A DNA stretch of 41,009 nucleotides from Acidobacteriota bacterium (GCA_902812365.1 CADDZC010000031.1:1-41009); one strand, 5' to 3'. Shown: positions 25,054-34,984, counted from the stretch's first letter. The notes: generated from the letters alone by a model not told the origin. Numbers and translations are program-made.

Positions 25054-26319
25054 ATGGGCGTGGCGCAAGTCCAGAACGAACTCAGCGTCTACCAGTCCAT
25101 GGCCGCCCGCTTTGACACCGCGGCCGAGAAGCTCAAGCTGGATGAAGGGTTGAAGAAGTACCTCCGAACTCCGAACCGCGAGATCATCGTCCACATCCCG
25201 GTGCTGATGGACAGCGGCCAGCTGGAGGTGTTTGACGGCTTTCGCGTGCAGCACAGCATCGCCCGCGGTCCGGCCAAAGGCGGTATCCGCTACTCGCCGG
25301 ACGTGACCCTGGACGAAATTCGGGGGCTGGCCGCCGAGATGACCTGGAAATGCGCGGTGGTCAACATTCCGTTTGGCGGCGCCAAAGGCGGCATCATCTG
25401 CGACCCCAATCAGCTCTCCTTGGGCGAGCTCGAGCGGATCACGCGGCGTTACACGGCGGAGATTCTCGATTACATTGGCCCCGAGCGCGACGTTCCCGCC
25501 CCCGATATGAATACCAACGAGCAGACGATGGCCTGGATCATGGACACTTACTCGATGCACGTCCGGCATACGGTGACGGCCAGCGTCACGGGCAAGCCCC
25601 TCGACTTGGGGGGCTCGCGGGGACGCCGGGAGGCGACGGGGCGCGGGTGCATGATCGTGTGCCATGAAGCCCTCAAGCGCTTTGGGCGCCGGATCGACAC
25701 CACGCGGGTGATCATCCAGGGGTTTGGCAACGTCGGATCGCAGGCGGCGCGGCTGATGTATGAAGCCGGTTACAAAATCATCGGAGTGGCCGATGTCCAC
25801 GGCGGGATCTTCAATACCCATGGCCTCGACATTCACGCTCTGATCGATTATGTCTCCGAGCATAAGACCGTGGTGGGATTCCCCGACGGCGAGTCGATTG
25901 GGAACCAGGAGATTCTGGAGCAGGATTGCGACGTGCTGATCCCCGCCGCCACCGAGAGCGTCATCACCAGCAAGAATGCCGACCGGATCAAGGCTCGGAT
26001 TCTGGTGGAGGGGGCCAACAGTCCCACGACTCCGCCCGCGGACGACATTCTGTTCGATCGGGGCGTGTTCGTCGTCCCCGACATCCTGGCCAACGCCGGC
26101 GGCGTGACGGTCTCTTATTTTGAATGGGTGCAGGACCGCCAGGGCTACTTCTGGCCGGAAGTGGACGTCAACGAGAGGCTCAAGCACATCCAGGTATCCG
26201 CGTTCAATGATGTCGTGCGCTACGGCGAGAAGCACAACGTCAACAACCGGATTGCGGCTTACATGCTGGCGATTGACCGCGTTTCGTTCAGCTTGAAGCT
26301 GCGGGGAATCTATGCCTGA
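25054..26319 (+). CDS. Glu/Leu/Phe/Val dehydrogenase, probably glutamate dehydrogenase
   Basis: The 421-residue enzyme matches hexameric glutamate dehydrogenases of the shorter, NAD- or dual-specific type. Visible features are the substrate Lys motifs [13 protein letters not shown] and [19 protein letters not shown], the catalytic region [21 protein letters not shown], the Rossmann motif [15 protein letters not shown] and the late [18 protein letters not shown]. It interconverts glutamate with 2-oxoglutarate and ammonia. The Rossmann strand ends with ADVHGG, where an acidic residue suggests NAD preference. The binding site is unusual (a G-run GGGGG 9 bases before ATG). It stands alone between lpxC and the nuo promoter. 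Confidence 0.94.
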   Translation: MGVAQVQNELSVYQSMAARFDTAAEKLKLDEGLKKYLRTPNREIIVHIPVLMDSGQLEVFDGFRVQHSIARGPAKGGIRYSPDVTLDEIRGLAAEMTWKCAVVNIPFGGAKGGIICDPNQLSLGELERITRRYTAEILDYIGPERDVPAPDMNTNEQTMAWIMDTYSMHVRHTVTASVTGKPLDLGGSRGRREATGRGCMIVCHEALKRFGRRIDTTRVIIQGFGNVGSQAARLMYEAGYKIIGVADVHGGIFNTHGLDIHALIDYVSEHKTVVGFPDGESIGNQEILEQDCDVLIPAATESVITSKNADRIKARILVEGANSPTTPPADDILFDRGVFVVPDILANAGGVTVSYFEWVQDRQGYFWPEVDVNERLKHIQVSAFNDVVRYGEKHNVNNRIAAYMLAIDRVSFSLKLRGIYA

Positions 26320-26431
26320 TACGGCCGAAGGCGCGGCGAGCACGGGCTCCGGTTCGGGCTTGCCGCGACCGGCCGGCGGGGCGCGCCCCCGGGTTAACCC
26401 GCCGAGGCGAAGGCCGGGAGCGAGAAAGACC

Positions 26432-26461
26432 TTGACACTCCGATTTTCCGGCTTGCATACT
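26432..26461 (+). promoter_or_regulatory. Promoter of the nuo operon
   Basis: A perfect -35 TTGACA (26432-26437) and -10 CATACT (26456-26461, 5 of 6) are 18 bases apart, 41 bases before nuoA. No other comparable promoter was noticed inside the operon. Confidence 0.7.
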
Positions 26462-26501
26462 AGAGGGTCAGAAGGCCGCGAACGATCATGCTTGTGGCAC
26501 A

Positions 26502-26861
26502 ATGCTTCAAGATTATATTCCGGTCCTGGTTCAATTGATCGCGGTGGTGGCTGTCGCGGGCGGCATTTTGGGGGCGTCGGCGCTGGTCGGCAAGAAACGC
26601 CCGACGCGCGAAAAGCTGTCGCCTTATGAATGTGGCAGCGTGCCGGTGGGGAATGCGCGGGAGCGGTTCTCGATCAGCTTTTACCTGGTGGGCATGCTGT
26701 TCATCTTGTTCGACGTGGAAGCGGTGTTCTTGTATCCATGGGCGGTGGTCTACAAAAGCCTGAAGTGGTTCGGCTTTATCGAGATGTTTGTGTACATCGC
26801 GATCCTGCTGGCAGGATATCTTTACCTGTGGAAGAAGGGCGCGCTGGACTGGAGCCGGTAG
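26502..26861 (+). CDS. nuoA: NADH-quinone oxidoreductase subunit A
   Basis: NuoA is a small membrane subunit at the junction between the peripheral and membrane arms of complex I. The 119-residue protein has three membrane segments and the conserved loop LSPYECGSVPVGNARERFSISFY, of which the Cys-containing YECG and the RFSISFY block are diagnostic. The acidic ILFDVEAVFLYPWA segment of the second helix is also present. It is the first gene after the operon promoter. The next gene is nuoC rather than nuoB. Confidence 0.96.
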   Translation: MLQDYIPVLVQLIAVVAVAGGILGASALVGKKRPTREKLSPYECGSVPVGNARERFSISFYLVGMLFILFDVEAVFLYPWAVVYKSLKWFGFIEMFVYIAILLAGYLYLWKKGALDWSR

Positions 26862-26983
26862 AGACACCGCGCCGCCGTCCGGAGCCTGCGCTCTCCATCG
26901 CTCGGTTCAACGCTTTCAGGTGAGCCCGCTGCGCTTGCCGCCACGGGAAGGCTCGGCGGCGGAGCGGCTGGCGCCGGGTAGGT

Positions 26984-27457
26984 ATGACAGCCGATCTCGA
27001 AACCCATCCCGTTCTGCGGCAGCTTCGGGGATTTGATTCCGAGGCCGTCGAAGAAGTTCAGTTTTTTCGCGGCGAATTGACTGTTTACATCCCGGCCGCC
27101 AAACTGCGCCCGGTGGGCGAGTTTCTGCGTGACACGCCGGGCCTTGCGTTCCGCTACCTCTCCGACGTGACCGCCGTGGATTACTACCCGAGCGAGCCGC
27201 GCTTCGCCACGGTCTACCACCTGCTGTCGTTTGACCGCAACGAGCGGCTGCGGCTTAAGGTGCGGCTGCCGGGTGACGATCCCCGCGTCGACTCGATGGT
27301 TCCGGTCTGGCCGGCGGCCAACGCCTTCGAACGCGAGGTTTACGACCTGTTTGGGATTTATTTTGAGGGCCATCCGTATCTGGTTCGCATTCTCCTCCCC
27401 GAGGATTGGGAGGGCCATCCGCTTCGCAAAGATTATCCGACCGAGGGGTATCGCTAA
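26984..27457 (+). CDS. nuoC: NADH-quinone oxidoreductase subunit C
   Basis: NuoC is the 30 kDa-type subunit of the peripheral arm. The 157-residue product has the signature LSDVTAVDYYPSEPRF and the diagnostic end VWPAANAFEREVYDLFGI followed by LRKDYPTEGY. It is not fused to NuoD, and its stop codon TAA directly abuts the nuoD ATG. The 122-base gap before it is too short for nuoB. Confidence 0.96.
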   Translation: MTADLETHPVLRQLRGFDSEAVEEVQFFRGELTVYIPAAKLRPVGEFLRDTPGLAFRYLSDVTAVDYYPSEPRFATVYHLLSFDRNERLRLKVRLPGDDPRVDSMVPVWPAANAFEREVYDLFGIYFEGHPYLVRILLPEDWEGHPLRKDYPTEGYR

Positions 27458-28654
27458 ATGCCCTTGACGCTTGAAAAAGTGCCCGGTCATGAAGAACGGG
27501 TGATCCTCAGCATGGGGCCCCAGCACCCTTCCACGCACGGAGTGTTGCGGCTGGTGCTCGAGCTCGATGGGGAAACAGTGGTCCGAGCCCTCTACGACAT
27601 CGGTTATCTCCACACGGGCTTCGAGAAGTCCTTTGAAAGGCTGACCTATTCCCAGGATATCACCCTCACCGACCGCATGGATTACCTCGCCCCGCTTTCC
27701 AACAATCTGGGGTTTTGCCTGGCCGTCGAGAAGCTGTTGGACTTGGAAATTCCTCCCAAAGCCCAGTGGGTCAGAGTCCTGTTGACCGAGCTCACGCGGA
27801 TCGCCAGCCACTTGGTGTGGCTGGGCACGCACGCCCTCGACATCGGCGCCATGTCGGTGTTTCTCTACTGCTTCCGCGAGCGGGAAGAGATTCTCAAAAT
27901 CTTCGAGATGGTCTCCGGCCAGCGCATGATGACCAGCTATTTCCGGATCGGGGGCTTGGCCCTGGAACCTCCGATCGGCTGGCTGAAGCGGGTCGAAAAG
28001 TTCGTGAAGATTTTTCCCGACCGGATCGACGAATACGAGGATTTGCTGACCCGGAATCCCATCTGGCTGAAGCGGACGCAGGGCGTGGGAGTCATTTCGG
28101 GCGACGACGCCGTGGCCCTGGGGGTTTCGGGGCCGTCGCTGCGCGGCTCGGGCGTCGCCTGGGACGTGCGCAAGAGCCACCCTTACTCGAGCTATGATCG
28201 CTTTCAGTTCGAGATTCCGACGCGGCCAGAGGGCGACGTTTACGCGCGCTATTTAGTGCGCATCGGCGAGATGCGGGAATCGTTGAAGATCGTCCGGCAG
28301 GCGATGGAGGGCATGCCGGAAGGTCCGGTGAAGGCCAACGCGCCGCACATCGTGCTGCCCGAACGGGACAGCATGAAGACCTCGATCGAGGCGCTGATTT
28401 ACCACTTCAAGATTGTGACCGAGGGTTTTCACCCGCCCGTCGGAGAGGTCTATCACTGCGTCGAGTCGCCGCGCGGGGAGCTGGGTTTTTACGTGGTCAG
28501 CGACGGTTCGCCGCGGCCCATGCGCTGCCACGTTCGCGCCCCTTCCTTCGCCAACTTGCAGGCGCTTCCGAAGATGATCGAAGGGCGGCTGATCGCCGAC
28601 GTGGTCGCCTGCATCGGAAGCATCGACGTGGTCCTGGGAGAGATTGACCGGTAA
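27458..28654 (+). CDS. nuoD: NADH-quinone oxidoreductase subunit D
   Basis: NuoD is the 49 kDa-type subunit that, with NuoB, forms the quinone site. The 398-residue protein has the hydrogenase-like fold: MGPQHPSTHGVLRLVLELDG with the quinone-contact His, YDIGYLHTGFEK, RMDYLAPLSNN, and the C-terminal PSFANLQALPKMIEGRLIADVV and SIDVVLGEIDR. Length and motifs are complete, so it is expected to work with a NuoB encoded elsewhere. The start follows the nuoC stop without a gap, which implies coupling. Confidence 0.97.
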   Translation: MPLTLEKVPGHEERVILSMGPQHPSTHGVLRLVLELDGETVVRALYDIGYLHTGFEKSFERLTYSQDITLTDRMDYLAPLSNNLGFCLAVEKLLDLEIPPKAQWVRVLLTELTRIASHLVWLGTHALDIGAMSVFLYCFREREEILKIFEMVSGQRMMTSYFRIGGLALEPPIGWLKRVEKFVKIFPDRIDEYEDLLTRNPIWLKRTQGVGVISGDDAVALGVSGPSLRGSGVAWDVRKSHPYSSYDRFQFEIPTRPEGDVYARYLVRIGEMRESLKIVRQAMEGMPEGPVKANAPHIVLPERDSMKTSIEALIYHFKIVTEGFHPPVGEVYHCVESPRGELGFYVVSDGSPRPMRCHVRAPSFANLQALPKMIEGRLIADVVACIGSIDVVLGEIDR

Positions 28655-28737
28655 TCCAGCGGCCTCGTCCCCGGGCCGGCCCTCGCTCCCCAGCCGCGAA
28701 TGGCCGCCCGGGAGCGAAGCGTGAGGGCGAATGGAGC

Positions 28738-29229
28738 ATGCTTTCGGAAGCCTTGAAGGCCAAATTCGATCAAGTCATAGCCCGCTACCCGGTGAAGCGC
28801 TCGGCGATTGTGCCGCTGCTGCTGTTCGGGCAGGATGAGATCGGCTACATCTCGGACGAGCTCGTCGAGGAGATCGCCCGGCGAGTGGAGGTGCGCCCCA
28901 TTGAGGTGATCGAGGACATCAGCTACTATTCGATGCTCCATCGGCAGCCGATCGGGAAATACAACTTGCAGGTTTGCACGAACATTTCCTGCCTGCTGCG
29001 GGGCGGGGAAGAAATCCTGGAGCACTGCCGGCGCCGGCTGGGTATTGATCCCAAGGGAACGACGCCGGACGGGCTGTTTTCACTCGAGGAGGTTGAGTGC
29101 CTGGGAGCGTGTTGCGGCGCTCCGGCCATGCAGGTCAATTACGAGTTTTACGAGAATTTGACCCCGGAGAAGGTGGACCGGCTCATCGAGGAATTGAGAA
29201 TCCGGACCGCGAACGGCCATCCTCGGTAG
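28738..29229 (+). CDS. nuoE: NADH-quinone oxidoreductase subunit E
   Basis: NuoE is the thioredoxin-fold 2Fe-2S subunit of the NADH-oxidising module. The 163-residue product contains the four cluster Cys at 80, 85, 121 and 125 (QVCTNISCLLRGG and EECLGACCGAP-like VECLGAC), plus the family helix PLLLFGQDEIGYISDELVEEIA. It is followed by nuoF after 28 bases. The 83-base gap before it is GC-rich and empty. Confidence 0.96.
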   Translation: MLSEALKAKFDQVIARYPVKRSAIVPLLLFGQDEIGYISDELVEEIARRVEVRPIEVIEDISYYSMLHRQPIGKYNLQVCTNISCLLRGGEEILEHCRRRLGIDPKGTTPDGLFSLEEVECLGACCGAPAMQVNYEFYENLTPEKVDRLIEELRIRTANGHPR

Positions 29230-29257
29230 CCGAGGAACGAAAACGGGTCACCAAGCC

Positions 29258-30577
29258 ATGGGCGATTACGAAAGCTACATGAAAGGCTCGCCGCTCGAAG
29301 TGAAGGTCATTACCAAGCGTTTTGGCTTGGCCAACTCGACCTCGATCGACGTGTATCTGGAGACGGACGGCTACCAAGCGCTCGCGAAGGCGTTCGAGAT
29401 GGGGCCGGCCGCCGTCATCAGCGAAGTCAAAAACTCGGGTTTGCGGGGCCGGGGCGGGGCCGGCTTTAACACGGGGATGAAATGGAGTTTTGTCCCCAAG
29501 GACACCAGTAAGCCCAAATACATTGTGTGCAACGCCGATGAAAGCGAGCCCGGCACCTGCAAGGACCGGCCGCTGATGGAATCCGATCCTCATCAGTTGA
29601 TCGAAGGCATCATCATCGCCGGTTTCGCTATCGGAGCCCGCCAAGGGTACATTTACATTCGCGGCGAATATCGCTACCTGCTCGACATCCTGGATCGTGC
29701 GATCGCCGAGGCCTATGGGCGAGGCTACCTGGGCAGGAACATCTTGAATTCCGGATTCGATTTCGAGCTGGCCACCCACACCGGAGCCGGAGCTTACGAA
29801 TGCGGCGAGGAGACGGCCCTGCTGAATTCGCTCGAAGGGCTGCGGGGATATCCGCGAGTCAAGCCGCCTTTCCCGGCCGTGGTCGGGCTTTACGGCTGCC
29901 CGACGATCGTCAACAATGTGGAGACGCTGTGTAACGTTCCGGCTATTCTCCGGATGGGGGCGGAGGCTTACGCGCGGCTCGGAACGCCCAAGAACGGCGG
30001 CACCCGCCTGTTCTGCCTGAGCGGACACATCCGCCGCCCCGGGGTTTACGAGCTGCCAATGGGCTTTAATCTCAAGCGGATGATCGAAGAGGTCGGCGGC
30101 GGCGTACCCGGCGGCAAGGCGCTCAAAGCCGTGATTCCGGGAGGCTCGTCGTGCCCGGTGTTGGCCGCGAGCGAGGTCGACGTAGCCATGGACTTTGAAT
30201 CGGTGGCTCGGATCGGCTCGATGCTGGGCTCGGGCGGCGTCATCATCATGGACGAAGACACGTGCATGGTGAAGGCTTTGCTGCGGATTGAGAAGTTTTA
30301 CGCGCACGAATCCTGCGGATGGTGCATCCCTTGCCGCGAAGGTACCGCCTGGCTGAAGAATCTCCTGCAGCGGTTTCATGATGGCGGCGGTACCGAGCAA
30401 GATCCGGATACGGCGCTCGACGTGTCGTTCAATATCCTGGGCAAGACGCTGTGCCCGCTGGGTGACGCGGCGGCGCTGCCCGGCATCAGCTTCATTCAGA
30501 AGTTTCGGCATGAGTTTGAGGAGCATCTGAAGTTGGGCGCGTGTCCGTTTGAGAGAAGGGCCGTTGCGGTGACCTGA
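29258..30577 (+). CDS. nuoF: NADH-quinone oxidoreductase subunit F
   Basis: NuoF binds NADH, FMN and the N3 4Fe-4S cluster. The 439-residue product shows the Gly-rich nucleotide site LRGRGGAGFNTGMKW, the FMN-region CNADESEPGTCKDR, the acidic GAYECGEETALLNSLEG and the cluster motif ESCGWCIPCREGTAW followed by a later Cys in GKTLCPLGDAA. Everything expected is present. It sits between nuoE and nuoG, so the whole NADH-input module E-F-G is encoded here. Confidence 0.98.
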   Translation: MGDYESYMKGSPLEVKVITKRFGLANSTSIDVYLETDGYQALAKAFEMGPAAVISEVKNSGLRGRGGAGFNTGMKWSFVPKDTSKPKYIVCNADESEPGTCKDRPLMESDPHQLIEGIIIAGFAIGARQGYIYIRGEYRYLLDILDRAIAEAYGRGYLGRNILNSGFDFELATHTGAGAYECGEETALLNSLEGLRGYPRVKPPFPAVVGLYGCPTIVNNVETLCNVPAILRMGAEAYARLGTPKNGGTRLFCLSGHIRRPGVYELPMGFNLKRMIEEVGGGVPGGKALKAVIPGGSSCPVLAASEVDVAMDFESVARIGSMLGSGGVIIMDEDTCMVKALLRIEKFYAHESCGWCIPCREGTAWLKNLLQRFHDGGGTEQDPDTALDVSFNILGKTLCPLGDAAALPGISFIQKFRHEFEEHLKLGACPFERRAVAVT

Positions 30578-30703
30578 AGCTAGCCGGCGAGACGGAGGCC
30601 GGCAGCCGGGCCGCGGATCAGCCAATCTTCAGGATCATGAAGGCTTCGCCAGGCGCCGGCCGGGATGGCGCGCGGGGATGAAGCGGGGGAGATTGAGACA
30701 CCG

Positions 30704-33034
30704 ATGCCAGAGACAACGCTAGCCACGGCGGCGGAAACCGTGACGCTGGTCATTGACGGCCAATCGGTCACGGTGCCCAAGGGGACGCTGCTCATCGAGG
30801 CGGCCCGCCAGGCGGGGATTGAGATTCCGTCCTATTGCTATTATCCCAACCTCTCCTTGCAGGGCGCCTGCCGGATGTGCCTGGTCAGCATTGCCAAGAT
30901 GCCGAAACTCCAGACTGCCTGCACGACGATCGTCTCCGAGGGCATGACCGTTCACACGCAAACCCCCGAGGTGGCGAACGCCCGCAAGGCGATGCTCGAG
31001 TTCGAGCTGACCAACCACCCGCTCGACTGTCCGGTGTGCGACAAGGGGGGCGAGTGCGAATTGCAGGACGCCGTGTTCCGGTACGGAGCGGCGGAAACGC
31101 GCTTCATGGAGGCCAAGCTTCACCACGAGGAGAAGCGGTTCTCGAACCTGGTGTACTACGATTGGCCGCGCTGCATCCTCTGCTATCGCTGCATTCGCAT
31201 CTGCGACGAGGGCATGGACGTCAACGCTCTGGGCATCGCCTTCCGCGGCGCGCGCAGCGAGATTATTCCCAACCGCGAAGACCATCTGGAATGCGAAGAG
31301 TGCGGGATGTGCATCGACATCTGTCCGGTGGGCGCGCTGACCTCGGGCACGTATCGCTACAAGGCCCGTCCCTGGGAACTCTCTTACACCGGCACGATTT
31401 GCAACCACTGCGGCGACGGATGCAAAACGACGCTCGGCGTGCGCAACAACGAGATCATTCGGGCTAACAACCGCGACCACTCCGGCATTAACGGGGAATT
31501 TCTGTGCGTCAAGGGGCGCTTCGGCTGGGATTTTGTCAACAGCCGCCAGCGGCTGACGGTGCCGCTGGTCCGCCGCAACGGCCACCAGGAGCAGAGTACC
31601 TGGCAGGAGGCCCTGAGCCTCACTCACAAGACCCTGAGAGCGATCGGCGAGAAGTATGGGGCCGACTCGATCGCGGTAATCGGTTCCAACCGCACCACCA
31701 ACGAGGAGAATTATCTTTTGCAGCGGCTGGCCCGAACTCTGCTTGGGACCAACAATATCGATCACCACCGGACGGCGGATTACTCGTCCCTGGTCTCCGC
31801 GCTGACCGAAGCGCGCGCTACGGACCGATACGCCACCATGGACGACCTTTCGGCGGCGGCCAGCGTGCTCCTGATCGGCAACGATCCCACCCATCAGCAT
31901 CCTCTGGCGGCCTATCAGATTCGCCAGGCAGTGCGGCTTCGCGGCGCGCGCCTTTACGTGGTCAACAGCGCCGAGATCAAGTTGGCGGTTCGCCAAGCGA
32001 GCGTTTTTGTCAAGGTGCGGGCAGGAGGCGAAGCCGACCTGGTGGGCTCCCTGGCCGATCAGCGGCCCGTTCCACCCGGCTTGGTCCTCAACGGCGCTGA
32101 CAAGCTGGGCGCGCTCGCCGAGAGATTAGCCAAGGAATCCGACACAATCATCGTCTTCGGCGATGAGCTCCGCGGCGCCGCAATCGGCGACCTGGTGCGC
32201 TGGGGCCTGACGCTTCCCGGGCGCCCGCGCTTCATGGCGCTCGGCGATTACGCCAATTCCCGGGGCGCGGCCGACATGGGCCTTTTGCCGGGCACGCTTC
32301 CCGGCTACCGCGCGGTTGCCGACCCGGAAGCTCGCGCGCGCTATGAAGCGGTCTGGGGGGCTCCGGTTCCCGCCGGGGAGGGCCGCCACATCCGCGCCAT
32401 TCTCGATGCCGCGCAGTCCGGCGAGATCAAGGCCTTGGTGGTGTTCGGCTCGAATCCGGTGAAGACCTTTCAGTTGCCGGAAGGCGCGCTGAGCCGGTTG
32501 GCCTTCTTGGTGGTGTCGGAGCTCTTCCCGACGGAGACCACGGCCTGCGCCGACGTCGTGTTGCCGGCGGCGAGCTTCGCCGAAAAGTCCGGCACGGTCA
32601 CGAATACGAGCGGGCAGCTGCAGTGGATGCGGCGCCCGGCGCGCGGCTTTGACGTTCCCGACTCGGCTTTGGGACCGGTGCCGACGCGAGCTGAACCCAT
32701 CTTGAATACGATGCGCCGGACGGGCACCCGCAGCGATCTGGAAATTCTCCTGGCCCTCGCGCGGGAGTTCGGCGCGCGGTGGCCGTATCGCTCGGCGGAG
32801 GACGTGCTGCGCGAAATCATTGCCAGCGTTCCCGGTTACGCCGTCGCCCTTCCCCCTTTGCTGATGGGAAGAGCCGTGGCGACCCAGGCCGAAGGCACGC
32901 CGCCGCCGCTCGAGCGCCCGGACCTGGTCTTCACATCCCGCGACTCGCTGTTCACGTCCGGCACGGTGAGCCGCTTTAGTTGGGCCTTGAATTCCGTGGA
33001 AGAGTCCAAACAACCTCATGGCCACATCTTCTGA
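30704..33034 (+). CDS. nuoG: NADH-quinone oxidoreductase subunit G
   Basis: NuoG is the large iron-sulfur subunit. The 776-residue product begins with a ferredoxin domain holding a 2Fe-2S site (Cys45, 56, 59, 73), then the His-ligated N5 site HPLDCPVCDKGGECELQD, and a 4Fe-4S pair CILCYRCIRIC / CEECGMCIDICPVGA. A further motif CNHCGDGC plus a Cys 27 residues later fits the extra N7 cluster found only in some bacteria. The rest is a molybdopterin-oxidoreductase-like fold. It is shorter than the roughly 900 residues in E. coli. ATG 30704 is chosen; an upstream ATG at 30665 adds 13 residues. Its end overlaps nuoH by 17 bases. Confidence 0.96.
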   Translation: MPETTLATAAETVTLVIDGQSVTVPKGTLLIEAARQAGIEIPSYCYYPNLSLQGACRMCLVSIAKMPKLQTACTTIVSEGMTVHTQTPEVANARKAMLEFELTNHPLDCPVCDKGGECELQDAVFRYGAAETRFMEAKLHHEEKRFSNLVYYDWPRCILCYRCIRICDEGMDVNALGIAFRGARSEIIPNREDHLECEECGMCIDICPVGALTSGTYRYKARPWELSYTGTICNHCGDGCKTTLGVRNNEIIRANNRDHSGINGEFLCVKGRFGWDFVNSRQRLTVPLVRRNGHQEQSTWQEALSLTHKTLRAIGEKYGADSIAVIGSNRTTNEENYLLQRLARTLLGTNNIDHHRTADYSSLVSALTEARATDRYATMDDLSAAASVLLIGNDPTHQHPLAAYQIRQAVRLRGARLYVVNSAEIKLAVRQASVFVKVRAGGEADLVGSLADQRPVPPGLVLNGADKLGALAERLAKESDTIIVFGDELRGAAIGDLVRWGLTLPGRPRFMALGDYANSRGAADMGLLPGTLPGYRAVADPEARARYEAVWGAPVPAGEGRHIRAILDAAQSGEIKALVVFGSNPVKTFQLPEGALSRLAFLVVSELFPTETTACADVVLPAASFAEKSGTVTNTSGQLQWMRRPARGFDVPDSALGPVPTRAEPILNTMRRTGTRSDLEILLALAREFGARWPYRSAEDVLREIIASVPGYAVALPPLLMGRAVATQAEGTPPPLERPDLVFTSRDSLFTSGTVSRFSWALNSVEESKQPHGHIF

Positions 33035-34079
33035 CCTGGGATTTTTCCTTCTGGTGACCATTGTCAAGGTGGCGATTATCCTTTGGGTGCTGCTGACGGC
33101 GATCGCTTACCTGACTTGGCTCGAGCGGAAAGTAATCGGACACATCCAGTCGCGCTGGGGACCCTACCTGGTCGGCCCCCACGGTCTTTTGCAGCCTTTG
33201 GCCGACGGTGTGAAGTTCCTGTTTAAAGAAGACATCATGCCGGCCGACGCGGACCGTCTCGTTTATTGGCTGGCTCCTTTCATCGCCATGGTCACGGCGT
33301 TCCTGTCGATCGCGGTGATTCCGTTCGGGGAATCATTCGAACTCCGTGGCCATGTCATCCCGTTACAGATCACGGATTTGAACGTCGGACTGCTGTTCGT
33401 CTTCGCCGTCACGTCACTCGGCGTCTACAGCATCGTGCTGGCCGGGTGGGCTTCGAACAGCAAGTACCCGCTTTTCGGCGGACTGCGATCCTCGGCCCAA
33501 ATGATCAGCTACGAACTCGCGTTAGGTCTGGGTGTCGTCGGGGTACTGATGATCTCGGGGACGTTGAGCTTGCGCGGAATCGCCGCCAGCCAGTTGGGAT
33601 TCTGGCGCCTCGGCGGCATCCTGATCCTGCCGCGGTGGAATATCTTCCTGCAGCCCGTCGGCTTTCTCGTCTACTTCATGGCGGCGATCGCCGAGACCAA
33701 CCGCGTGCCGTTCGATCTGCCGGAAGGCGAAACGGAGCTGGTGGCGGGCTTCCACACCGAATACTCCAGCTTCAAGTTCGCCATGTTCTTCATGTCCGAA
33801 TACGCCAACATGGTGACGGTCTCGTGCCTGGCCACGCTTCTGTTTTTCGGCGGCTGGAGCGGCCCGGTCTTCGGGCCCGGCTGGCTTCGCGTCCTGCTGC
33901 CGGTGTTCTGGTTCTGTCTCAAGGTGTTCTGTTTTTTGTTTTTCTATATCTGGGTTCGCGGTACACTGCCTCGTTTCCGGTACGACCAGCTGATGGCCTT
34001 CGGATGGAAATTTCTGTTGCCCCTGGGCTTGGCGAACATTCTGGTGACGAGCTTCGTGCTGGCCTGGATTCACTCGTAG
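33018..34079 (+). CDS. nuoH: NADH-quinone oxidoreductase subunit H
   Basis: NuoH is the membrane subunit that contributes the quinone chamber and the first proton path. The 353-residue product has about eight membrane segments and the family signatures AYLTWLERKVIGHIQSRWGP, LQPLADGVKFLFKED and the acidic loop ETNRVPFDLPEGETELVAGF followed by YSSFKFAMFF. It begins inside the nuoG end (17-base overlap). In most bacteria nuoI follows; here the next gene, 6 bases on, is nuoJ. Confidence 0.98.
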   Translation: MATSSDLGFFLLVTIVKVAIILWVLLTAIAYLTWLERKVIGHIQSRWGPYLVGPHGLLQPLADGVKFLFKEDIMPADADRLVYWLAPFIAMVTAFLSIAVIPFGESFELRGHVIPLQITDLNVGLLFVFAVTSLGVYSIVLAGWASNSKYPLFGGLRSSAQMISYELALGLGVVGVLMISGTLSLRGIAASQLGFWRLGGILILPRWNIFLQPVGFLVYFMAAIAETNRVPFDLPEGETELVAGFHTEYSSFKFAMFFMSEYANMVTVSCLATLLFFGGWSGPVFGPGWLRVLLPVFWFCLKVFCFLFFYIWVRGTLPRFRYDQLMAFGWKFLLPLGLANILVTSFVLAWIHS

Positions 34080-34085
34080 CCTCGA

Positions 34086-34571
34086 ATGCTGGCGATCTTT
34101 TACATGGCGGCGGCGGTAGCCGTGCTGGCGGCGATGGCCGTGGTCTTTCAGCGCACGCCGGTGTACAGCGCCCTGTCGCTGATCGTCGTCCTGGGCGCGC
34201 TCGCCGTCGTCTACCTGCTGCTGGACGCGCCGTTCATCGCCATGATCCAGGTGATCGTGTACGCCGGGGCCATTATGGTGCTGTTTGTCCTGGTGATCAT
34301 GCTGCTCAACGCCCGCCCGGAGGAGCCGACGCGGGGAAGCCGTTTCGCCCATTGGCTGGGCGTACCCCTGCTGATCGTGTTTCTTGGCGAATTCAGCTAC
34401 CTGATTTTTCGCCGCTTCCCCGCGCGGGCCGCTCCCAGCGCCGCCGACGCCAGCCCCGAGGCGATCGGGCATCTGCTGTTCCGCAGCTACGTGCTGCCGT
34501 TCGAGGTCACTTCCATTCTGATTGTGGTGGCCATTTTGGGGGCCGTGGTTCTGGCCAAGAAGCAGCTTTGA
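34086..34571 (+). CDS. nuoJ: NADH-quinone oxidoreductase subunit J
   Basis: NuoJ is a membrane subunit with five predicted helices. The 161-residue product includes the conserved third-helix segment APFIAMIQVIVYAGAIMVLFVLVIMLLN, which is diagnostic for NuoJ and contains the pi-bulge region involved in coupling. It starts 6 bases after nuoH with no nuoI between them, and precedes nuoK by 76 bases. Confidence 0.96.
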   Translation: MLAIFYMAAAVAVLAAMAVVFQRTPVYSALSLIVVLGALAVVYLLLDAPFIAMIQVIVYAGAIMVLFVLVIMLLNARPEEPTRGSRFAHWLGVPLLIVFLGEFSYLIFRRFPARAAPSAADASPEAIGHLLFRSYVLPFEVTSILIVVAILGAVVLAKKQL

Positions 34572-34647
34572 AAGGGGCCTTCGGGGGGGCGCCGGCGGGA
34601 GCGCGCCGAAGGGGCCCGGAAGCCGAATCGAGAGGTGGGCGACGACG

Positions 34648-34950
34648 ATGATCCCTCTCAGCCATGTTTTGGCGCTGAGCATGATCCTGTTCATCCTCGG
34701 CATCGCCGGATTCATCATCCGGCGCAACGTCGTCACGGTGTTCATGTGCATCGAGCTGATGCTCAACGCCGTCAACCTGGCGTTGATCGGGTTTGCGCGC
34801 TACCAGCCCAGCCTCGACGGGCAACTCTTTGTCTTTTTTGTCATCGTCGTGGCGGCGGCGGAAGCGGCCGTGGGGCTGGCGATCATCGTGGCCCTCTATC
34901 GCAACCGCGGATCGCTGAGCATTGACGAGGTGGATTCGATGAAGCTGTAG
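34648..34950 (+). CDS. nuoK: NADH-quinone oxidoreductase subunit K
   Basis: NuoK is a small antiporter-related subunit with three helices. The 100-residue product shows the characteristic buried Glu segments FMCIELMLNAVNLALIGF and VVAAAEAAVGLAIIVALYRN. ATG 34648 gives the standard N-terminus MIPLSHVLALSMILFILG; a longer frame to 34522 lies inside nuoJ and is not homologous. nuoL begins 34 bases later. Confidence 0.97.
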   Translation: MIPLSHVLALSMILFILGIAGFIIRRNVVTVFMCIELMLNAVNLALIGFARYQPSLDGQLFVFFVIVVAAAEAAVGLAIIVALYRNRGSLSIDEVDSMKL

Positions 34951-34984
34951 CCCCCGAGGCTTTCTGGCGGCATCGGACTCGCGT

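Noticed and set aside
26862-26983. A hidden or fused nuoB between nuoA and nuoC
   Set aside because: Only 122 bases are available, and neither neighbour contains the NuoB Cys motif or extra length.
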